DNA of 64,000 nucleotides, taken from positions 640,001 to 704,000 of the forward strand of contig NZ_CP077770.1 in assembly GCF_019134595.1 (NCBI RefSeq). The letters run 5' to 3'. Every line of letters begins with the position of its first letter. Position 1 is the first letter of the stretch. Of this stretch, positions 1 through 9,209 are shown in pieces. A model generated the notes under the pieces. The model did not search any database and was not told the origin of the DNA. It saw only the letters and a program-made list of their open reading frames with translations. The stretch is from Pseudoalteromonas shioyasakiensis. GTDB lineage: Bacteria > Pseudomonadota > Gammaproteobacteria > Enterobacterales > Alteromonadaceae. Both the position numbers and the translations under genes were made by a program.

Positions 1-1344
1 AGCAATCGAACGCGTGATTGCTTGACGGATCCACCATGTTGCATAAGTTGAGAACTTATAACCACGGCGGTATTCGAACTTATCAACCGCTTTCATTAGA
101 CCAATATTACCTTCTTGGATAAGGTCTAAGAACTGTAAACCACGGTTGGTGTATTTTTTCGCAATTGAAATTACAAGACGTAAGTTCGCTTCAACCATTT
201 CTTTCTTCGCACGGCGAGCTTTTGCTTCACCAATACTCATGCGGCGGTTGATATCTTTAATTCGTTCTATGCTAAGACCCGTGCTTTCTTCAATAGCACT
301 TAATTTACTGATACAACGAATGATTTCTGGTTTAACTGTTTCAAGTGCTACAGAGTATTTCTCGTTAGCAGCAATTTCAAGGTCAATCCAGCTACTATCT
401 GTTTCGTTGTTTGCAAAGTGCTTGATGAAGTTCTTTTTCGGTAATTTAGCAATTTGTACAGCTTGCTTCATGATGATACGTTCTTGTACACGAACACGGT
501 CCATCATTTCACGCATGTTGTTAACCATGCGGTCAAACTGTTTTGGCACTAATTTAAATGTTTTAAATAGTTCGCCGATTTCTGTAATAGCTTCAAGTGA
601 ATCAGGGTGTGAGCGACCTTTTTCTTCGAACGTCTCGCGTGCTTTGTTATAAAGCTCACGTAAGTTTTCGAAGTGAATACGGGCTTCTTCAGGATCTGGA
701 CCTGTGTCGCCATCGCTATCATCATCGTCATCACTGTCGTCTTCTTCATCATCGTCTTCGTCGTCTTCGTCGTCGAGTTGCTCTTCGTTTAACTCAGAAC
801 CGATGTGTGTTGCAGAAATTTGTGATTCATCTTCATTATTAGGATCAAAGAAACCAGAAATAATGTCGCTCAAGCGCATTTCTTCTGCTTCGAATTTGTC
901 CCATTGCTCTAGTAGATAAGTAATTGCTTCAGGATATTCAGCAACTGAAATCTGTACTTGGTTAATACCTTCCTCAATACGCTTAGCGATTACAATTTCG
1001 CCTTCACGCGTAAGAAGTTCAACAGTACCCATTTCACGCATATACATACGTACAGGGTCAGTTGTTCGACCGATCTCTTTTTCTACAGTCGCAAGTGCAG
1101 CTGCCGCGGCTTCTGCTGCGTCTTCGTCTGTCGTTGTTTCTTGCATCATTAATTCATCGGCATCAGGTGCGTTTTCACTTACCTTGATACCCATATCATT
1201 AATCATGCTAATGATATCTTCTACCTGATCTGAGTCGATAATGTCTTGTGGAAGGTGATCATTAACTTCTGCAAAAGTTAAATAACCTTGCTCTTTACCT
1301 TTTTGAATCAGAAGCTTTAATTGTGACTGAGGAGTTGGATCCAT
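1..1344 (-). CDS. rpoD: RNA polymerase sigma factor RpoD (sigma-70), 3' end cut off by window edge
   Basis: Primary sigma factor that directs RNA polymerase to housekeeping promoters. 448 residues are visible; E. coli RpoD has 613, so regions 3 and 4 lie beyond the left edge. The N-terminus ([20 protein letters not shown]) is the standard RpoD start with region 1.1. Region 1.2 ([11 protein letters not shown]) and region 2 ([20 protein letters not shown], then [16 protein letters not shown]) are intact. Between regions 1.2 and 2 lies the usual acidic non-conserved insert, here with an almost pure Asp/Glu run at about residues 188-214 encoded by GAT/GAC/GAA triplets. It is the last gene of the rpsU-yqeY-dnaG-rpoD macromolecular synthesis cluster, 123 bp after dnaG. 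The gene is open at the edge and therefore easy to miss in an ORF scan. Confidence 0.97.
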   Translation of the reverse strand, partial: MDPTPQSQLKLLIQKGKEQGYLTFAEVNDHLPQDIIDSDQVEDIISMINDMGIKVSENAPDADELMMQETTTDEDAAEAAAAALATVEKEIGRTTDPVRMYMREMGTVELLTREGEIVIAKRIEEGINQVQISVAEYPEAITYLLEQWDKFEAEEMRLSDIISGFFDPNNEDESQISATHIGSELNEEQLDDEDDEDDDEEDDSDDDDDSDGDTGPDPEEARIHFENLRELYNKARETFEEKGRSHPDSLEAITEIGELFKTFKLVPKQFDRMVNNMREMMDRVRVQERIIMKQAVQIAKLPKKNFIKHFANNETDSSWIDLEIAANEKYSVALETVKPEIIRCISKLSAIEESTGLSIERIKDINRRMSIGEAKARRAKKEMVEANLRLVISIAKKYTNRGLQFLDLIQEGNIGLMKAVDKFEYRRGYKFSTYATWWIRQAITRSIA

Positions 1345-1390
1345 AGAGATTTATTCTTCCACTCTGAAAGTTGATACAACAGGCGCCAGC

Positions 1391-1409
1391 TCGCTTACTA
1401 ATTAAGCGA
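1391..1409 (-). other. Hairpin in the dnaG-rpoD gap
   Basis: A 7-bp perfect stem (TCGCTTA / TAAGCGA) with a 5-nt loop lies in the dnaG-rpoD spacer. No T-run follows on the minus strand, so it does not look like an intrinsic terminator. In E. coli the dnaG-rpoD junction carries an mRNA processing site; a similar role here is only an inference. Confidence 0.35.
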
Positions 1410-1467
1410 CACGAAAACTAACTAGACGCAGTGAATAGCACAGTATAACAGCATTATTCAATTCTGA

Positions 1468-3219
1468 CTAGCTGTTGCTGCCTTTTAACGCTTGCGTCAG
1501 TAAGTGGCATTCTAGCCTTTCTTCGCTGCTTAAGCCTTGGGTCTTGTCTTTTATTAATAGGGTCTCTAGTCGATAATTTAAACACTGGTCTTCAATAAAT
1601 TTAAAAGTATTTTTAAAAACCGTCTCTAAACGATCGTCATTTATTTGGTGTTGCCAAGTTGCTAATTTCACTAGCGCGTCATATTCAGCGCCATCTCTAA
1701 ATGACTCTAAAATTTGTGCCGTCGTGATTCCTTCACGTTCTAGTGCTAAGTGCTGAATGCGTAAAAACAGCTCAATACCGGCTATTTTCATCTCAGCTAA
1801 CTCTGGCATATAAGCAATGCTGGTCGCCAAATTTGGGTGTTGCAATAAAATACCAATCGCTTGGCGCATCGGTGTTATTTTAAACTTACGTTCAATCGCA
1901 TGCTGTTGCTTGGGTGACTTAACGCGATTATTTAACTGCTCTCTTGTACGACCTATTAAGCGGCCAAGATGTTCCAAAATATTTTCTTGGTAAAAATCAC
2001 TAGGGATTTTTTCAATCAACGGCAGGGCATCACTAAGGAGCTTTGCTTTACCCGCGTCTTGTGTCAGGTCTATCTCTTGGCTGAGTTTATTAAACAGCAC
2101 CTTAGTAAAATCATCCGCTTCGCTTAACCTAGCTTCAAAAGCGTCTTTGCCTTCTTGTTGTACCAGTGAATCAGGATCTTCACCATCTGGTAAAAACACA
2201 AATTTTAATGACTTACCATCAGCAAGATAAGGCAGTGCATTCTCAAGAGCTCGCCAAGCAGCATCGCGGCCTGCACGGTCACCGTCGTAGCAGCAAATCA
2301 CTTTATCTGTGGTTCTAAATAAAGTGTGCATATGTTCTGCGGTCGTTGCTGTGCCAAGGGCGGCAACGGCATATTCGATGCCTTGCTCAGCTAAAGCAAC
2401 AACATCCATATAACCTTCAACAATTAGAATATGTTCAAGTTTTTTATGTGCTTGCTTGGCTTCGTATAAACCATAAAGCTCAAAGCCCTTATGGAAAATA
2501 CGGGTTTCTGGTGAGTTAAGGTATTTAGGCCCTTGATCCGCTTGCATAACACGGCCACCAAATGCAATCACCCGACCGCGTTTATCGCGAATAGGGAACA
2601 TGAGCCTGTCACGGAAGAAGTCAAATTGACGACCTGGTGATTTTTCAGAGGCTAGTTTCAGTTCAACAAGCTGCTCTTTTTGTTCTTTGTTGCGGCCAAG
2701 TTGCTGGCATAGTGCTTCCCATTCACTAGGCGCATAACCAATCATGAATTTTTTCGCTGTTTCACCGCTTAAACCACGACCTTTGATATAGTCGATAACC
2801 GTTTTCGAGTTGGCATGATGCTTTAATTGATGTTGGTAAAAGCGAGCAGCATGTAACATTAAATCGTAATCAGATCGCTTTTGTTCGGCTGTACGTTGTG
2901 GGCCTGAGCTTGTACCTTGTTCGCGAGGTACGTCTAAATTGAGCATACTCGCTAATTCTTCAATGGCATCAACGAACTCTAATTTGTCGTACTCCATGAC
3001 AAATGAAATTGCATTGCCATTGGCACCACAACCAAAGCAGTGATAAAACTGTTTATCTTGAGAAACGGTAAATGAAGGTGATTTTTCGTTATGGAATGGG
3101 CAACAGGCTTGGTAGTCTTTACCTGCTTTTTTAAGGCCAACTCTCGAATCAATTAACTCAACAATATCTGTGCGAGCGAGTAAATCATCAATAAACTGTC
3201 GAGGGATCTTTCCGGCCAT
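1468..3219 (-). CDS. dnaG: DNA primase DnaG
   Basis: Synthesises RNA primers at the replication fork together with the replicative helicase. 583 residues, as expected for the family. The N-terminal CHC2 zinc finger is complete: Cys40, His43, Cys61 and Cys64, in the same positions as in E. coli. The TOPRIM catalytic core follows, with the acidic motif ILIVEGYMDVVALAE near residue 265 and YDGDRAGRDAA downstream. The C-terminal part (from about residue 430) is the helicase-binding domain. The gene sits between yqeY and rpoD, and a terminator-like hairpin lies just upstream, as in the E. coli operon, where partial termination keeps primase levels low relative to S21. Confidence 0.98.
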   Translation of the reverse strand: MAGKIPRQFIDDLLARTDIVELIDSRVGLKKAGKDYQACCPFHNEKSPSFTVSQDKQFYHCFGCGANGNAISFVMEYDKLEFVDAIEELASMLNLDVPREQGTSSGPQRTAEQKRSDYDLMLHAARFYQHQLKHHANSKTVIDYIKGRGLSGETAKKFMIGYAPSEWEALCQQLGRNKEQKEQLVELKLASEKSPGRQFDFFRDRLMFPIRDKRGRVIAFGGRVMQADQGPKYLNSPETRIFHKGFELYGLYEAKQAHKKLEHILIVEGYMDVVALAEQGIEYAVAALGTATTAEHMHTLFRTTDKVICCYDGDRAGRDAAWRALENALPYLADGKSLKFVFLPDGEDPDSLVQQEGKDAFEARLSEADDFTKVLFNKLSQEIDLTQDAGKAKLLSDALPLIEKIPSDFYQENILEHLGRLIGRTREQLNNRVKSPKQQHAIERKFKITPMRQAIGILLQHPNLATSIAYMPELAEMKIAGIELFLRIQHLALEREGITTAQILESFRDGAEYDALVKLATWQHQINDDRLETVFKNTFKFIEDQCLNYRLETLLIKDKTQGLSSEERLECHLLTQALKGSNS

Positions 3220-3304
3220 AGCTGTTGTATTTTCCTGCGCTATCTATGCGTTCTAAAATAAGATTTGAACACAATTACTGTGTTTATGAAAGACTAAAAG
3301 CAAG

Positions 3305-3327
3305 AAACCGAGCACTAGGCTCGGTTT
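3305..3327 (-). terminator. Intrinsic terminator/attenuator between yqeY and dnaG
   Basis: Nine-base-pair stem AAACCGAGC / GCTCGGTTT with a 5-nt loop. Read on the minus strand it is followed by a T-rich tail (CTTGCTTTT). It lies inside the rpsU-yqeY-dnaG-rpoD cluster upstream of dnaG, like the well-known partial terminator in front of E. coli dnaG, so leaky termination that reduces dnaG expression is likely. Confidence 0.75.
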
Positions 3328-3355
3328 GCTTGAATCATACATCTGTATGTGGGGG

Positions 3356-3802
3356 TTAGGCAGTTAATCGTTGCTTGATTAAGCCAGAAATCTTACCTAA
3401 ATCGGCACGACCTTCAGCTTTGCTTTTGATAACTCCCATTACCTTACCCATGTCTTGCATACCCGCTGCGTTTGTATCAGCTATAGCCGAGTCAATAAGA
3501 GCAATGATTTCTTCTTCACTCAATTGTTGAGGTAAGAATTCTTCAAGTGCTTTAATCTCACTGGCTTCAATTTCAGCTAAATCTTCACGACCCGCATCAA
3601 TGTACTGGGTGTAAGAATCGCGACGTTGTTTAACAAGCTTTACTAAAACAGCGGTAATACCGTCGTCGTCAAGCGTAATTTGCTCGTCAATTTCACGTTG
3701 CTTGATTGCAGCAAGTACCATGCGGATAGGCTTAAGACGTTCTTTGTCTTTTGCCTTCATCGCATCTTTTTGCGCATCTTTTAGCGTTAATAAAAGGCTC
3801 AT
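3356..3802 (-). CDS. yqeY: GatB/YqeY domain protein
   Basis: 148-residue protein of the YqeY family, which shares a helical tail domain with the GatB subunit of tRNA-dependent amidotransferase. Its precise role is not established. Family marks are the N-terminal segment LKDAQKDAMKAKDKERL, the central KQRRDSYTQYIDAGREDLA and the C-terminal MGKVMGVIKSKAEGRAD. It lies 21 bp after rpsU and before dnaG, the usual place for yqeY in many gammaproteobacteria outside the enterics. It is probably transcribed with rpsU. Confidence 0.92.
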   Translation of the reverse strand: MSLLLTLKDAQKDAMKAKDKERLKPIRMVLAAIKQREIDEQITLDDDGITAVLVKLVKQRRDSYTQYIDAGREDLAEIEASEIKALEEFLPQQLSEEEIIALIDSAIADTNAAGMQDMGKVMGVIKSKAEGRADLGKISGLIKQRLTA

Positions 3803-3823
3803 TTATACAAGACCAAATACTGA

Positions 3824-4039
3824 TTAGTATAATTTAACGCGACGTGCGTTATCGCGAGAAAGCTTCTTCATGTGACGCTTTACTGCAGCAGCTTTTTTAC
3901 GCTTACGCTCAGCTGTTGGTTTTTCATAGTGCTCGCGACGACGAACTTCTGAAAGGATACCTGCTTTTTCACATGAACGCTTGAAGCGACGAAGTGCTAC
4001 GTCAAACGGTTCGTTCTCTCTTACTTTAATTACTGGCAT
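3824..4039 (-). CDS. rpsU: 30S ribosomal protein S21
   Basis: 71 residues, the exact length of E. coli S21. The sequence starts [20 protein letters not shown] and ends [14 protein letters not shown], both diagnostic. S21 sits near the anti-Shine-Dalgarno end of 16S rRNA and helps start translation. It is the first gene of the rpsU-yqeY-dnaG-rpoD cluster, transcribed leftwards. Confidence 0.98.
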
Positions 4040-4184
4040 TAAAAATTCACCTACCTAAATAATGAGCGTTGCTCAAGTTGATCGAATAACGACCAAGTGG
4101 TTCAAAAATGGTGCGGTATTGTAATCCGAAGCAACACCACATGTAAAGAATAATATTAACAGAAACTAGGTTTGCAAAACAGGG

Positions 4185-4802
4185 TTAATTTGTCTCGCGT
4201 TGATATAGTCGACAAATCACTTGTCCGGCAGCTTTTTCTTTTAAAAGCATCCAGTTATCTGGAGTATCTAGGTCGCTTAGTTCGCTTTCGACCTCAACAT
4301 ATATAAGTGCTTGGGCAGATAACCAGTTATTTTTTTCGAGTAAAAAACAACTTTTTTCAGCCAAGTTTTGTCGAAATGGCGGATCAACAAAAATTAGATC
4401 AAATTGCTCGTTTTGCGTGTTTTGTTCTAATAATGAAAGGCTATTGCCTTGTTTTACGACGGCATTATCCAATTTAAGCGTGCTAATGTTTTCTTTTAGT
4501 TGGCTAACAGCACTTTTATCTAGTTCGAAAAATACAGCATGATCAGCAAAGCGCGATAACGCCTCAAAACCTAAACCGCCGGAACCGGCAAAACAATCGA
4601 GTACCGCTGCGCCTCGGGTATCTTGCATTAGCCAGTTAAATACAGTTTCTTTTATACGGTCTGTGGTTGGGCGCAAGCCTTGCACATCTTTTACTGGTAA
4701 TTTTCTACCGCGAAATTGCCCACTAATAATACGAATAAAACCATTTGCTGATTTATTGTTCGCTGCTTTTGCTTGGCGGTTAGCTGTTGATTTTTTTCTC
4801 AT
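4185..4802 (-). CDS. rsmD: 16S rRNA (guanine(966)-N(2))-methyltransferase
   Basis: SAM-dependent enzyme that methylates G966 of 16S rRNA. 205 residues. The SAM-binding motif is VLDCFAGSGGLGFEALSR and the catalytic motif is DPPF in FDLIFVDPPF. The N-terminal segment IRIISGQFRGRKLPV and TDRIKETVFNWL are typical of RsmD. It is divergent from ftsY, the arrangement found in E. coli and many relatives. The 209-bp gap between them must hold both promoters; no strong consensus hexamers were picked out. Confidence 0.96.
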   Translation of the reverse strand: MRKKSTANRQAKAANNKSANGFIRIISGQFRGRKLPVKDVQGLRPTTDRIKETVFNWLMQDTRGAAVLDCFAGSGGLGFEALSRFADHAVFFELDKSAVSQLKENISTLKLDNAVVKQGNSLSLLEQNTQNEQFDLIFVDPPFRQNLAEKSCFLLEKNNWLSAQALIYVEVESELSDLDTPDNWMLLKEKAAGQVICRLYQRETN

Positions 4803-5011
4803 TTAACTCACTAATCATTGGTAACTGACCACTAGCTCAGATAATATTGTATGCAATAGCTAGCGTGTCATTTTTCTACTGCGCTAAAAGTGATAGTATT
4901 GCGACCTTAGCGATAGATGGTACCTGTTTATGTTTGGCTTAAAAGCTGAACTGTCACCAAACTATTATTCATGTAAGTTTATCAGATTTTTATAAGTGGT
5001 TATTAGCAAGT

Positions 5012-7270
5012 ATGGCAAAAAAAAGTAAATTCCTGTCTTGGTTTGGTTTTGGCAAATCAGATAAGCAACAAGCAGAGCAAGCAGCAAAAGATGCTGATAA
5101 CCAGAAGCAAATAGAAGAACAACAGCGAATTGAAGCCGAAAAGGCTGAAGCTGAACGTTTAGAGCAAGAACGCATTGCTGCAGAAAAAGCAGAAGCGGAA
5201 CGTTTAGAGCAAGAGCGAATCGCTGCAGAAAAGGCAGAGGCTGAACGTTTAGAGCAAGAGCGCATTGCGACAGAAAAGGCAGAAGCTGAACGTTTAGAAC
5301 AAGAACGCATTGCGGCAGAAAAGGCAGAAGCGGAACGTTTAGCTCAAGAGCAGCAAGCGGCTGAACAACAACGTCAAGAACAACAAGCACGTCTTGCTGA
5401 GCAAGAAGCAGCAATGAAATTGGAGCAAGAGCGTGCCGAAGCAGAACAGGCGCAGCGTGAAGCTGAGCAAGTTGCTGCACAGAAGGCACAAGCTGAGCGC
5501 TTAGAGCAAGAACGTATCGCCGCAGAAAAGGCAGAGGTGGAACGTGTAGAACAAGAGCGCATTGCGGCAGAAAAGGCAGAAGCTGAACGTTTAGCTCAAG
5601 AGCAACAAGCGGCAGAACAACAACTTCAAGAACAACAAGCTCGTCTTGCTGAGCAAGAAGCAGCAATGAAATTAGAGCAAGAACGTGCTGCAGCAGAACA
5701 GGCGCAGCGTGAAGCTGAGCAAGTTGCTGCACAGAAGGCACAAGCTGAACGTTTAGAGCAAGAACGCATTGCGGCAGAAAGACGCGATGCTGAACGTATA
5801 GAACAAGAACGTATCGCGGCAGAAAAGGAAGAAGCGGAGCGCTTAGAACAAGAACGCATTGCTGCAGAAAGACGCGATGCTGAACGTATAGAGCAAGAAC
5901 GTATTGCTGCAGAGAAAGCAGAGGCGGATCGTTTAGAACAAGAACGTATTGCTGCAGAAAAAGCAGAAGCGGATCGTCTAGAGCAAGAACGAATTGCTGC
6001 AGAGAAGGCAGAAGCTGCTCGCTTAGAGCAAGAACGTATCGCAGCAGAAAAGTCCGAGGCAGAACGTTTAGAGCAAGAACGTATCGCGGCAGAAAAAGCA
6101 CAAGCGGAGCGCTTAGAGCAAGAGCGTATTGCAGCTGAAAAAGCAGAAGCTGAACGTTTAGAGCAAGAACGCATTGCTGCAGAAAAAGCACAAGCGGAGC
6201 GCTTAGAGCAAGAGCGTATTGCAGCTGAAAAAGCAGAAGCTGAACGTTTAGAGCAAGAACGTATCGCGGCAGAAAAAGCACAAGCGGAGCGCTTAGAGCA
6301 AGAGAAAGCAGCGCAAGCCGCTGCTGAAAAACCAAAGAAAGAAGGTTTCTTCGCACGCCTTAAAAAAGGCCTATTAAAAACTCGCGTTAATATTGGTTCT
6401 GGCTTTGCGTCTATATTTAGCGGTAAGAAAATTGACGATGAGTTATTTGAAGAATTAGAAACACAGTTACTGACAGCCGATTTAGGTGTTGATACAACAA
6501 TGAAGTTGATTGATAACCTAACTGATGCCGCTGATCGTAAGCAGTTAAAAGATGGCGATGCTTTATACGAGTTAATGAAACAAGAAATGGCAAGTATGCT
6601 TAAAACCGCTGAGCAGCCGCTGGTTGTAAGTGGTGATAAAAAGCCATTTGTTATCTTAATGGTGGGTGTAAATGGTGTCGGTAAAACCACCACGATTGGT
6701 AAATTAGCGAAGCAGTTCCAAAGCGAAGGTAAGTCAGTGATGCTTGCTGCGGGTGATACCTTCCGCGCTGCGGCGGTTGAGCAGCTGCAAGTATGGGGTG
6801 AGCGTAATAGCATTCCTGTGATTGCTCAGCATACAGGTGCAGACAGTGCGTCAGTAGTATTTGATGCATTTCAGGCGGCAAAGGCTCGTAATGCTGATGT
6901 GTTAATCGCCGATACAGCAGGTCGCTTGCAAAATAAAGATAACCTAATGCAAGAGCTTGAAAAAATTGCCCGTGTAATGAAGAAAATTGACCCAGATGCG
7001 CCGCATGAAGTTATGCTAACTATAGATGCAGGTACAGGTCAAAACGCAATTAGCCAAGTTAAATTATTTAATGAATGTGTTGGTTTAACGGGCATTACTT
7101 TATCTAAACTTGATGGTACCGCTAAAGGTGGTGTGATTTTCGCTGTTGCTGATAAATTTAATATCCCAATTCGTTACATTGGTGTTGGTGAAGGTATTGA
7201 TGATTTACGTACCTTTAATAGTAGTGACTTTATTGATGCACTATTTAGCCAAGACGAGGATGACGCATAA
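5012..7270 (+). CDS. ftsY: Signal recognition particle receptor FtsY with very long repeat domain
   Basis: SRP receptor GTPase that docks ribosomes carrying membrane proteins. At 752 residues it is much longer than E. coli FtsY (497). Residues 1-20 are basic and aromatic ([10 protein letters not shown]), suggesting membrane contact. Residues about 43-433 are a highly charged coiled coil of repeated [19 protein letters not shown] units. The NG GTPase domain begins near residue 441 ([14 protein letters not shown]): P-loop [10 protein letters not shown] at residue 552, then [17 protein letters not shown] and [10 protein letters not shown]. All GTPase motifs are intact, so the core should be functional. 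It is first in ftsY-ftsE-ftsX, as in E. coli. The expansion replaces the acidic A domain found in relatives. Confidence 0.96.
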   Translation: MAKKSKFLSWFGFGKSDKQQAEQAAKDADNQKQIEEQQRIEAEKAEAERLEQERIAAEKAEAERLEQERIAAEKAEAERLEQERIATEKAEAERLEQERIAAEKAEAERLAQEQQAAEQQRQEQQARLAEQEAAMKLEQERAEAEQAQREAEQVAAQKAQAERLEQERIAAEKAEVERVEQERIAAEKAEAERLAQEQQAAEQQLQEQQARLAEQEAAMKLEQERAAAEQAQREAEQVAAQKAQAERLEQERIAAERRDAERIEQERIAAEKEEAERLEQERIAAERRDAERIEQERIAAEKAEADRLEQERIAAEKAEADRLEQERIAAEKAEAARLEQERIAAEKSEAERLEQERIAAEKAQAERLEQERIAAEKAEAERLEQERIAAEKAQAERLEQERIAAEKAEAERLEQERIAAEKAQAERLEQEKAAQAAAEKPKKEGFFARLKKGLLKTRVNIGSGFASIFSGKKIDDELFEELETQLLTADLGVDTTMKLIDNLTDAADRKQLKDGDALYELMKQEMASMLKTAEQPLVVSGDKKPFVILMVGVNGVGKTTTIGKLAKQFQSEGKSVMLAAGDTFRAAAVEQLQVWGERNSIPVIAQHTGADSASVVFDAFQAAKARNADVLIADTAGRLQNKDNLMQELEKIARVMKKIDPDAPHEVMLTIDAGTGQNAISQVKLFNECVGLTGITLSKLDGTAKGGVIFAVADKFNIPIRYIGVGEGIDDLRTFNSSDFIDALFSQDEDDA
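5138..6309 (+). repeat. 45-bp in-frame tandem repeat array inside ftsY
   Basis: About 26 units of 45 bp, each encoding a variant of [15 protein letters not shown]. Units differ mainly at synonymous or conservative positions. Nested in the array are two longer blocks (containing [10 protein letters not shown] and [12 protein letters not shown]) that recur 252 bp apart, starting near 5339 and 5591, so an 84-codon segment was itself duplicated. The strand bias of GAA/CGT/GCA codons also opens long spurious antisense frames. The array is a likely hot spot for length change by recombination. Confidence 0.93.
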
Positions 7271-7277
7271 TTAACTA

Positions 7278-7300
7278 AAGGGAGCTTGCTCCCTTTTTCG
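7278..7300 (+). terminator. Terminator-like hairpin between ftsY and ftsE
   Basis: Stem GGGAGC / GCTCCC with loop TTG... extended by AAA on the left and a TTTTT tail on the right. It follows the ftsY stop by a few bases and precedes ftsE by about 25 bp. It probably reduces rather than blocks read-through into ftsEX. Confidence 0.65.
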
Positions 7301-7323
7301 CTGCAAGATGATTGATAACTAAA

Positions 7324-8001
7324 ATGATAAATTTTCAGCAAGTCAGTAAAACATACCCAGGTGGCCATCGTGCCCTTGAAAAAGTCAGCTTTCATATTAA
7401 GCCTGGCGAACTGGCCTTTTTAACTGGGCACAGTGGTGCAGGTAAAAGTACCCTATTGAAGCTTATTAGTTTGATGGAGCGTCCATCGGCAGGGCAGGTG
7501 CTTATTAATGGTGTTGATTTAAATGCTGTTAAATCACGCCAGATCCCTTATGTGCGTCGCGATATTGGTATCATCTTTCAGAATCACCGCTTACTAGAAC
7601 GTTACTCAGTGTTTGATAATGTTGCCTTACCTTTGATTATTGAAGGTACGCACCACAAGCAAATAGCTAAGCGCGTTCACGGTGCGCTTGATAAAGTCGG
7701 GTTACTCGATAAAGCGAAGTGTAATCCAGCAACCTTATCAGGTGGTGAGCAGCAGCGTGTGGGTATTGCTCGCGCTATCGTTAATTCACCGCCAATCCTA
7801 TTAGCCGATGAGCCAACCGGTAACTTAGACCCTGAGCTTTCGATGGACATATTACGTTTATTCGAAGACTTTAATAATCATGGTACAACCGTGCTGATTG
7901 CAACCCATGATATTGGCTTAATTGCGCGTATGCGTTATCGCAGTCTAACACTGAAAGATGGCCGTATGATTGACGATCCGTTAGCTGAGGGGGCACTATG
8001 A
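7324..8001 (+). CDS. ftsE: Cell division ATP-binding protein FtsE
   Basis: ATPase of the FtsEX complex, which acts at the division septum and controls peptidoglycan hydrolases through periplasmic activators. 225 residues from the ATG at 7324 (MINFQQVSKTYPGGHRAL), which aligns with E. coli FtsE; an in-frame TTG at 7312 would add four unrelated residues and has no better ribosome site. Walker A is GHSGAGKST, the signature is LSGGEQQR, and Walker B is ILLADEP followed by the H-loop ATHD. The stop overlaps the ftsX start by 4 nt. Confidence 0.97.
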   Translation: MINFQQVSKTYPGGHRALEKVSFHIKPGELAFLTGHSGAGKSTLLKLISLMERPSAGQVLINGVDLNAVKSRQIPYVRRDIGIIFQNHRLLERYSVFDNVALPLIIEGTHHKQIAKRVHGALDKVGLLDKAKCNPATLSGGEQQRVGIARAIVNSPPILLADEPTGNLDPELSMDILRLFEDFNNHGTTVLIATHDIGLIARMRYRSLTLKDGRMIDDPLAEGAL

Positions 8002-8984
8002 GTTTATTGTTTAAAAGCCGCAACAGCCAAAACGAACGTCAGAAAAAGTCATTTTTAGCAGTGCCTTATTTCTTCTTTATTAATCTTATTCGCCAAGGTG
8101 TGCACAGCCTCGGTGAAATGTGGCGAACGCCTTTAGCCTCATTGATGACCATTGCGGTATTGGGATTAAGCTTAACACTGCCAGCGACGCTTTATTTAGT
8201 GGTTAAAAATGTCTCGAAAGTGAGCAGTGGCTTTGAAGATGCTGCAGAGATTTCGTTGTTCGTAAAAGAAACTATGAGCGAACAGCAAACGCAAACCTTA
8301 GTTAAGCGTTTAGCACTCTACCCTGAGGTAGATAAAGTAGAGTTTATATCAAAGGGCGATGCCCTCACTGAATTTAAACAAGTATCAGGATTTGGCCAAG
8401 CACTTGAATATTTAGATGCGAACCCGTTACCTGATGTTGTTATCGTCACGCCGACAGCACGATACCGTCAGCCAAATACAGCAAAACAATTACTGCAAAA
8501 GCTTGAAGGCGAAAGAGAAGTGGATTTTGGTAAACTCGATATTGCTTGGCTTGAGCGATTAAATGCACTTTTAAGTTTATTAAAAGAAAGCGTGATCACT
8601 ATTGCTCTACTATTATTAACCTCCGTCACCCTGATCATTGGTAATACTATCCGCTTATCAATCATGGATAAGAAAGATGAAATTCAGGTGATGAAGTTAG
8701 TTGGGGCGACAAATACCTTTATTCATGCACCATTTTTATGGACAGGGATTTGGTACGGTATTATTGGCGGTTTGTTCTCTTTTATTTGTGTTGCATTAAT
8801 GATGTGGTGGCTTGGTGCTGCTGTAAGCGATGTTGCAGGTGTTTATGAAACCAGCTTTGACTTAATTGGTTTAACACTCACAGAGTTTGGCATTTTAGTC
8901 GCTCTTGCAACAGGCTTAGGATTTGTTGGTTCTTACCTATCAGTTAACCGCTACATAAAAGAAATTGAACCCGATAAAGTGTAA
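7998..8984 (+). CDS. ftsX: Cell division protein FtsX
   Basis: Membrane partner of FtsE. 328 residues. A cytoplasmic N-terminal tail is followed by a first membrane segment (about residues 48-70), a periplasmic domain with the FtsX signature (EISLFVKETMSEQQ, LPDVVIVTP), and three further membrane segments after residue 195. ATGA overlap with ftsE indicates translational coupling. It links ATP use in the cytoplasm to septal wall hydrolase activation in the periplasm. Confidence 0.96.
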   Translation: MSLLFKSRNSQNERQKKSFLAVPYFFFINLIRQGVHSLGEMWRTPLASLMTIAVLGLSLTLPATLYLVVKNVSKVSSGFEDAAEISLFVKETMSEQQTQTLVKRLALYPEVDKVEFISKGDALTEFKQVSGFGQALEYLDANPLPDVVIVTPTARYRQPNTAKQLLQKLEGEREVDFGKLDIAWLERLNALLSLLKESVITIALLLLTSVTLIIGNTIRLSIMDKKDEIQVMKLVGATNTFIHAPFLWTGIWYGIIGGLFSFICVALMMWWLGAAVSDVAGVYETSFDLIGLTLTEFGILVALATGLGFVGSYLSVNRYIKEIEPDKV

Positions 8985-9000
8985 CAATTCATTGTTACAC
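8979..9000 (+). terminator. Palindrome at the ftsX stop codon, possible terminator
   Basis: Perfect 10-bp inverted repeat GTGTAACAAT / ATTGTTACAC separated by only two bases and overlapping the ftsX stop. A short T-rich stretch (CTCTTTTA) follows. The tight loop is unusual, so it may be a weak terminator or an mRNA-stabilising end. Confidence 0.45.
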
Positions 9001-9115
9001 TGCTCTTTTAGCGATAAATAGTAGTCGCTGTTAATTTATCAGAATATCACTCCAAGCTAGAATTCATCGCTTATTCAGCGTGTTAGCGTAAACTAAAAAT
9101 AGATGCAAAAACCAC

Positions 9116-9144
9116 TTGATTTGAACTTTAAAAAAGTTTTTAAT
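9116..9144 (+). promoter_or_regulatory. Predicted sigma-70 promoter of rpoH
   Basis: TTGATT (-35, 9116-9121) and TTTAAT (-10, 9139-9144) with a 17-bp spacer. The predicted start of transcription falls at about 9151, at the left edge of the CIRCE element, which is the position expected for a repressed promoter. Prediction by eye only. Confidence 0.6.
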
Positions 9145-9149
9145 TGAAG

Positions 9150-9176
9150 TTAGCACTCTCGCTTAAAGAGTGCTAA
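9150..9176 (+). promoter_or_regulatory. CIRCE element (HrcA operator) upstream of rpoH
   Basis: TTAGCACTC, nine-base spacer, GAGTGCTAA: a perfect match to the CIRCE consensus inverted repeat bound by the heat-shock repressor HrcA. It ends 33 bp before the rpoH ATG, so it lies in the 5' untranslated leader next to the predicted start site. CIRCE is known mainly in front of groESL and dnaK operons; here it would put the heat-shock sigma factor under HrcA. No hrcA gene is present in this window. Confidence 0.92.
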
Positions 9177-9209
9177 GATGGTTTCAAATGTTTATCACTG
9201 AGGTGAAAA

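Noticed and set aside
146..1152. Forward-strand frames opposite rpoD
   Set aside because: Shadows of rpoD; the serine/arginine runs come from the complement of the Asp/Glu triplets.
5138..6309. Regular 45-bp repeats suggestive of a CRISPR array
   Set aside because: There are no unique spacers; units are in frame, contiguous and translate into a coiled coil within ftsY.
4965..6813. Long antisense open frames (463 and 395 codons) across ftsY
   Set aside because: They are mirror products of the 45-bp repeats; their translations are low-complexity repeats ([14 protein letters not shown] type) with no start signals, and the sense strand encodes an intact GTPase.
8985..9115. Possible small RNA between ftsX and the rpoH promoter
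   Set aside because: Only the palindrome at the ftsX stop was seen; no promoter plus terminator pair.
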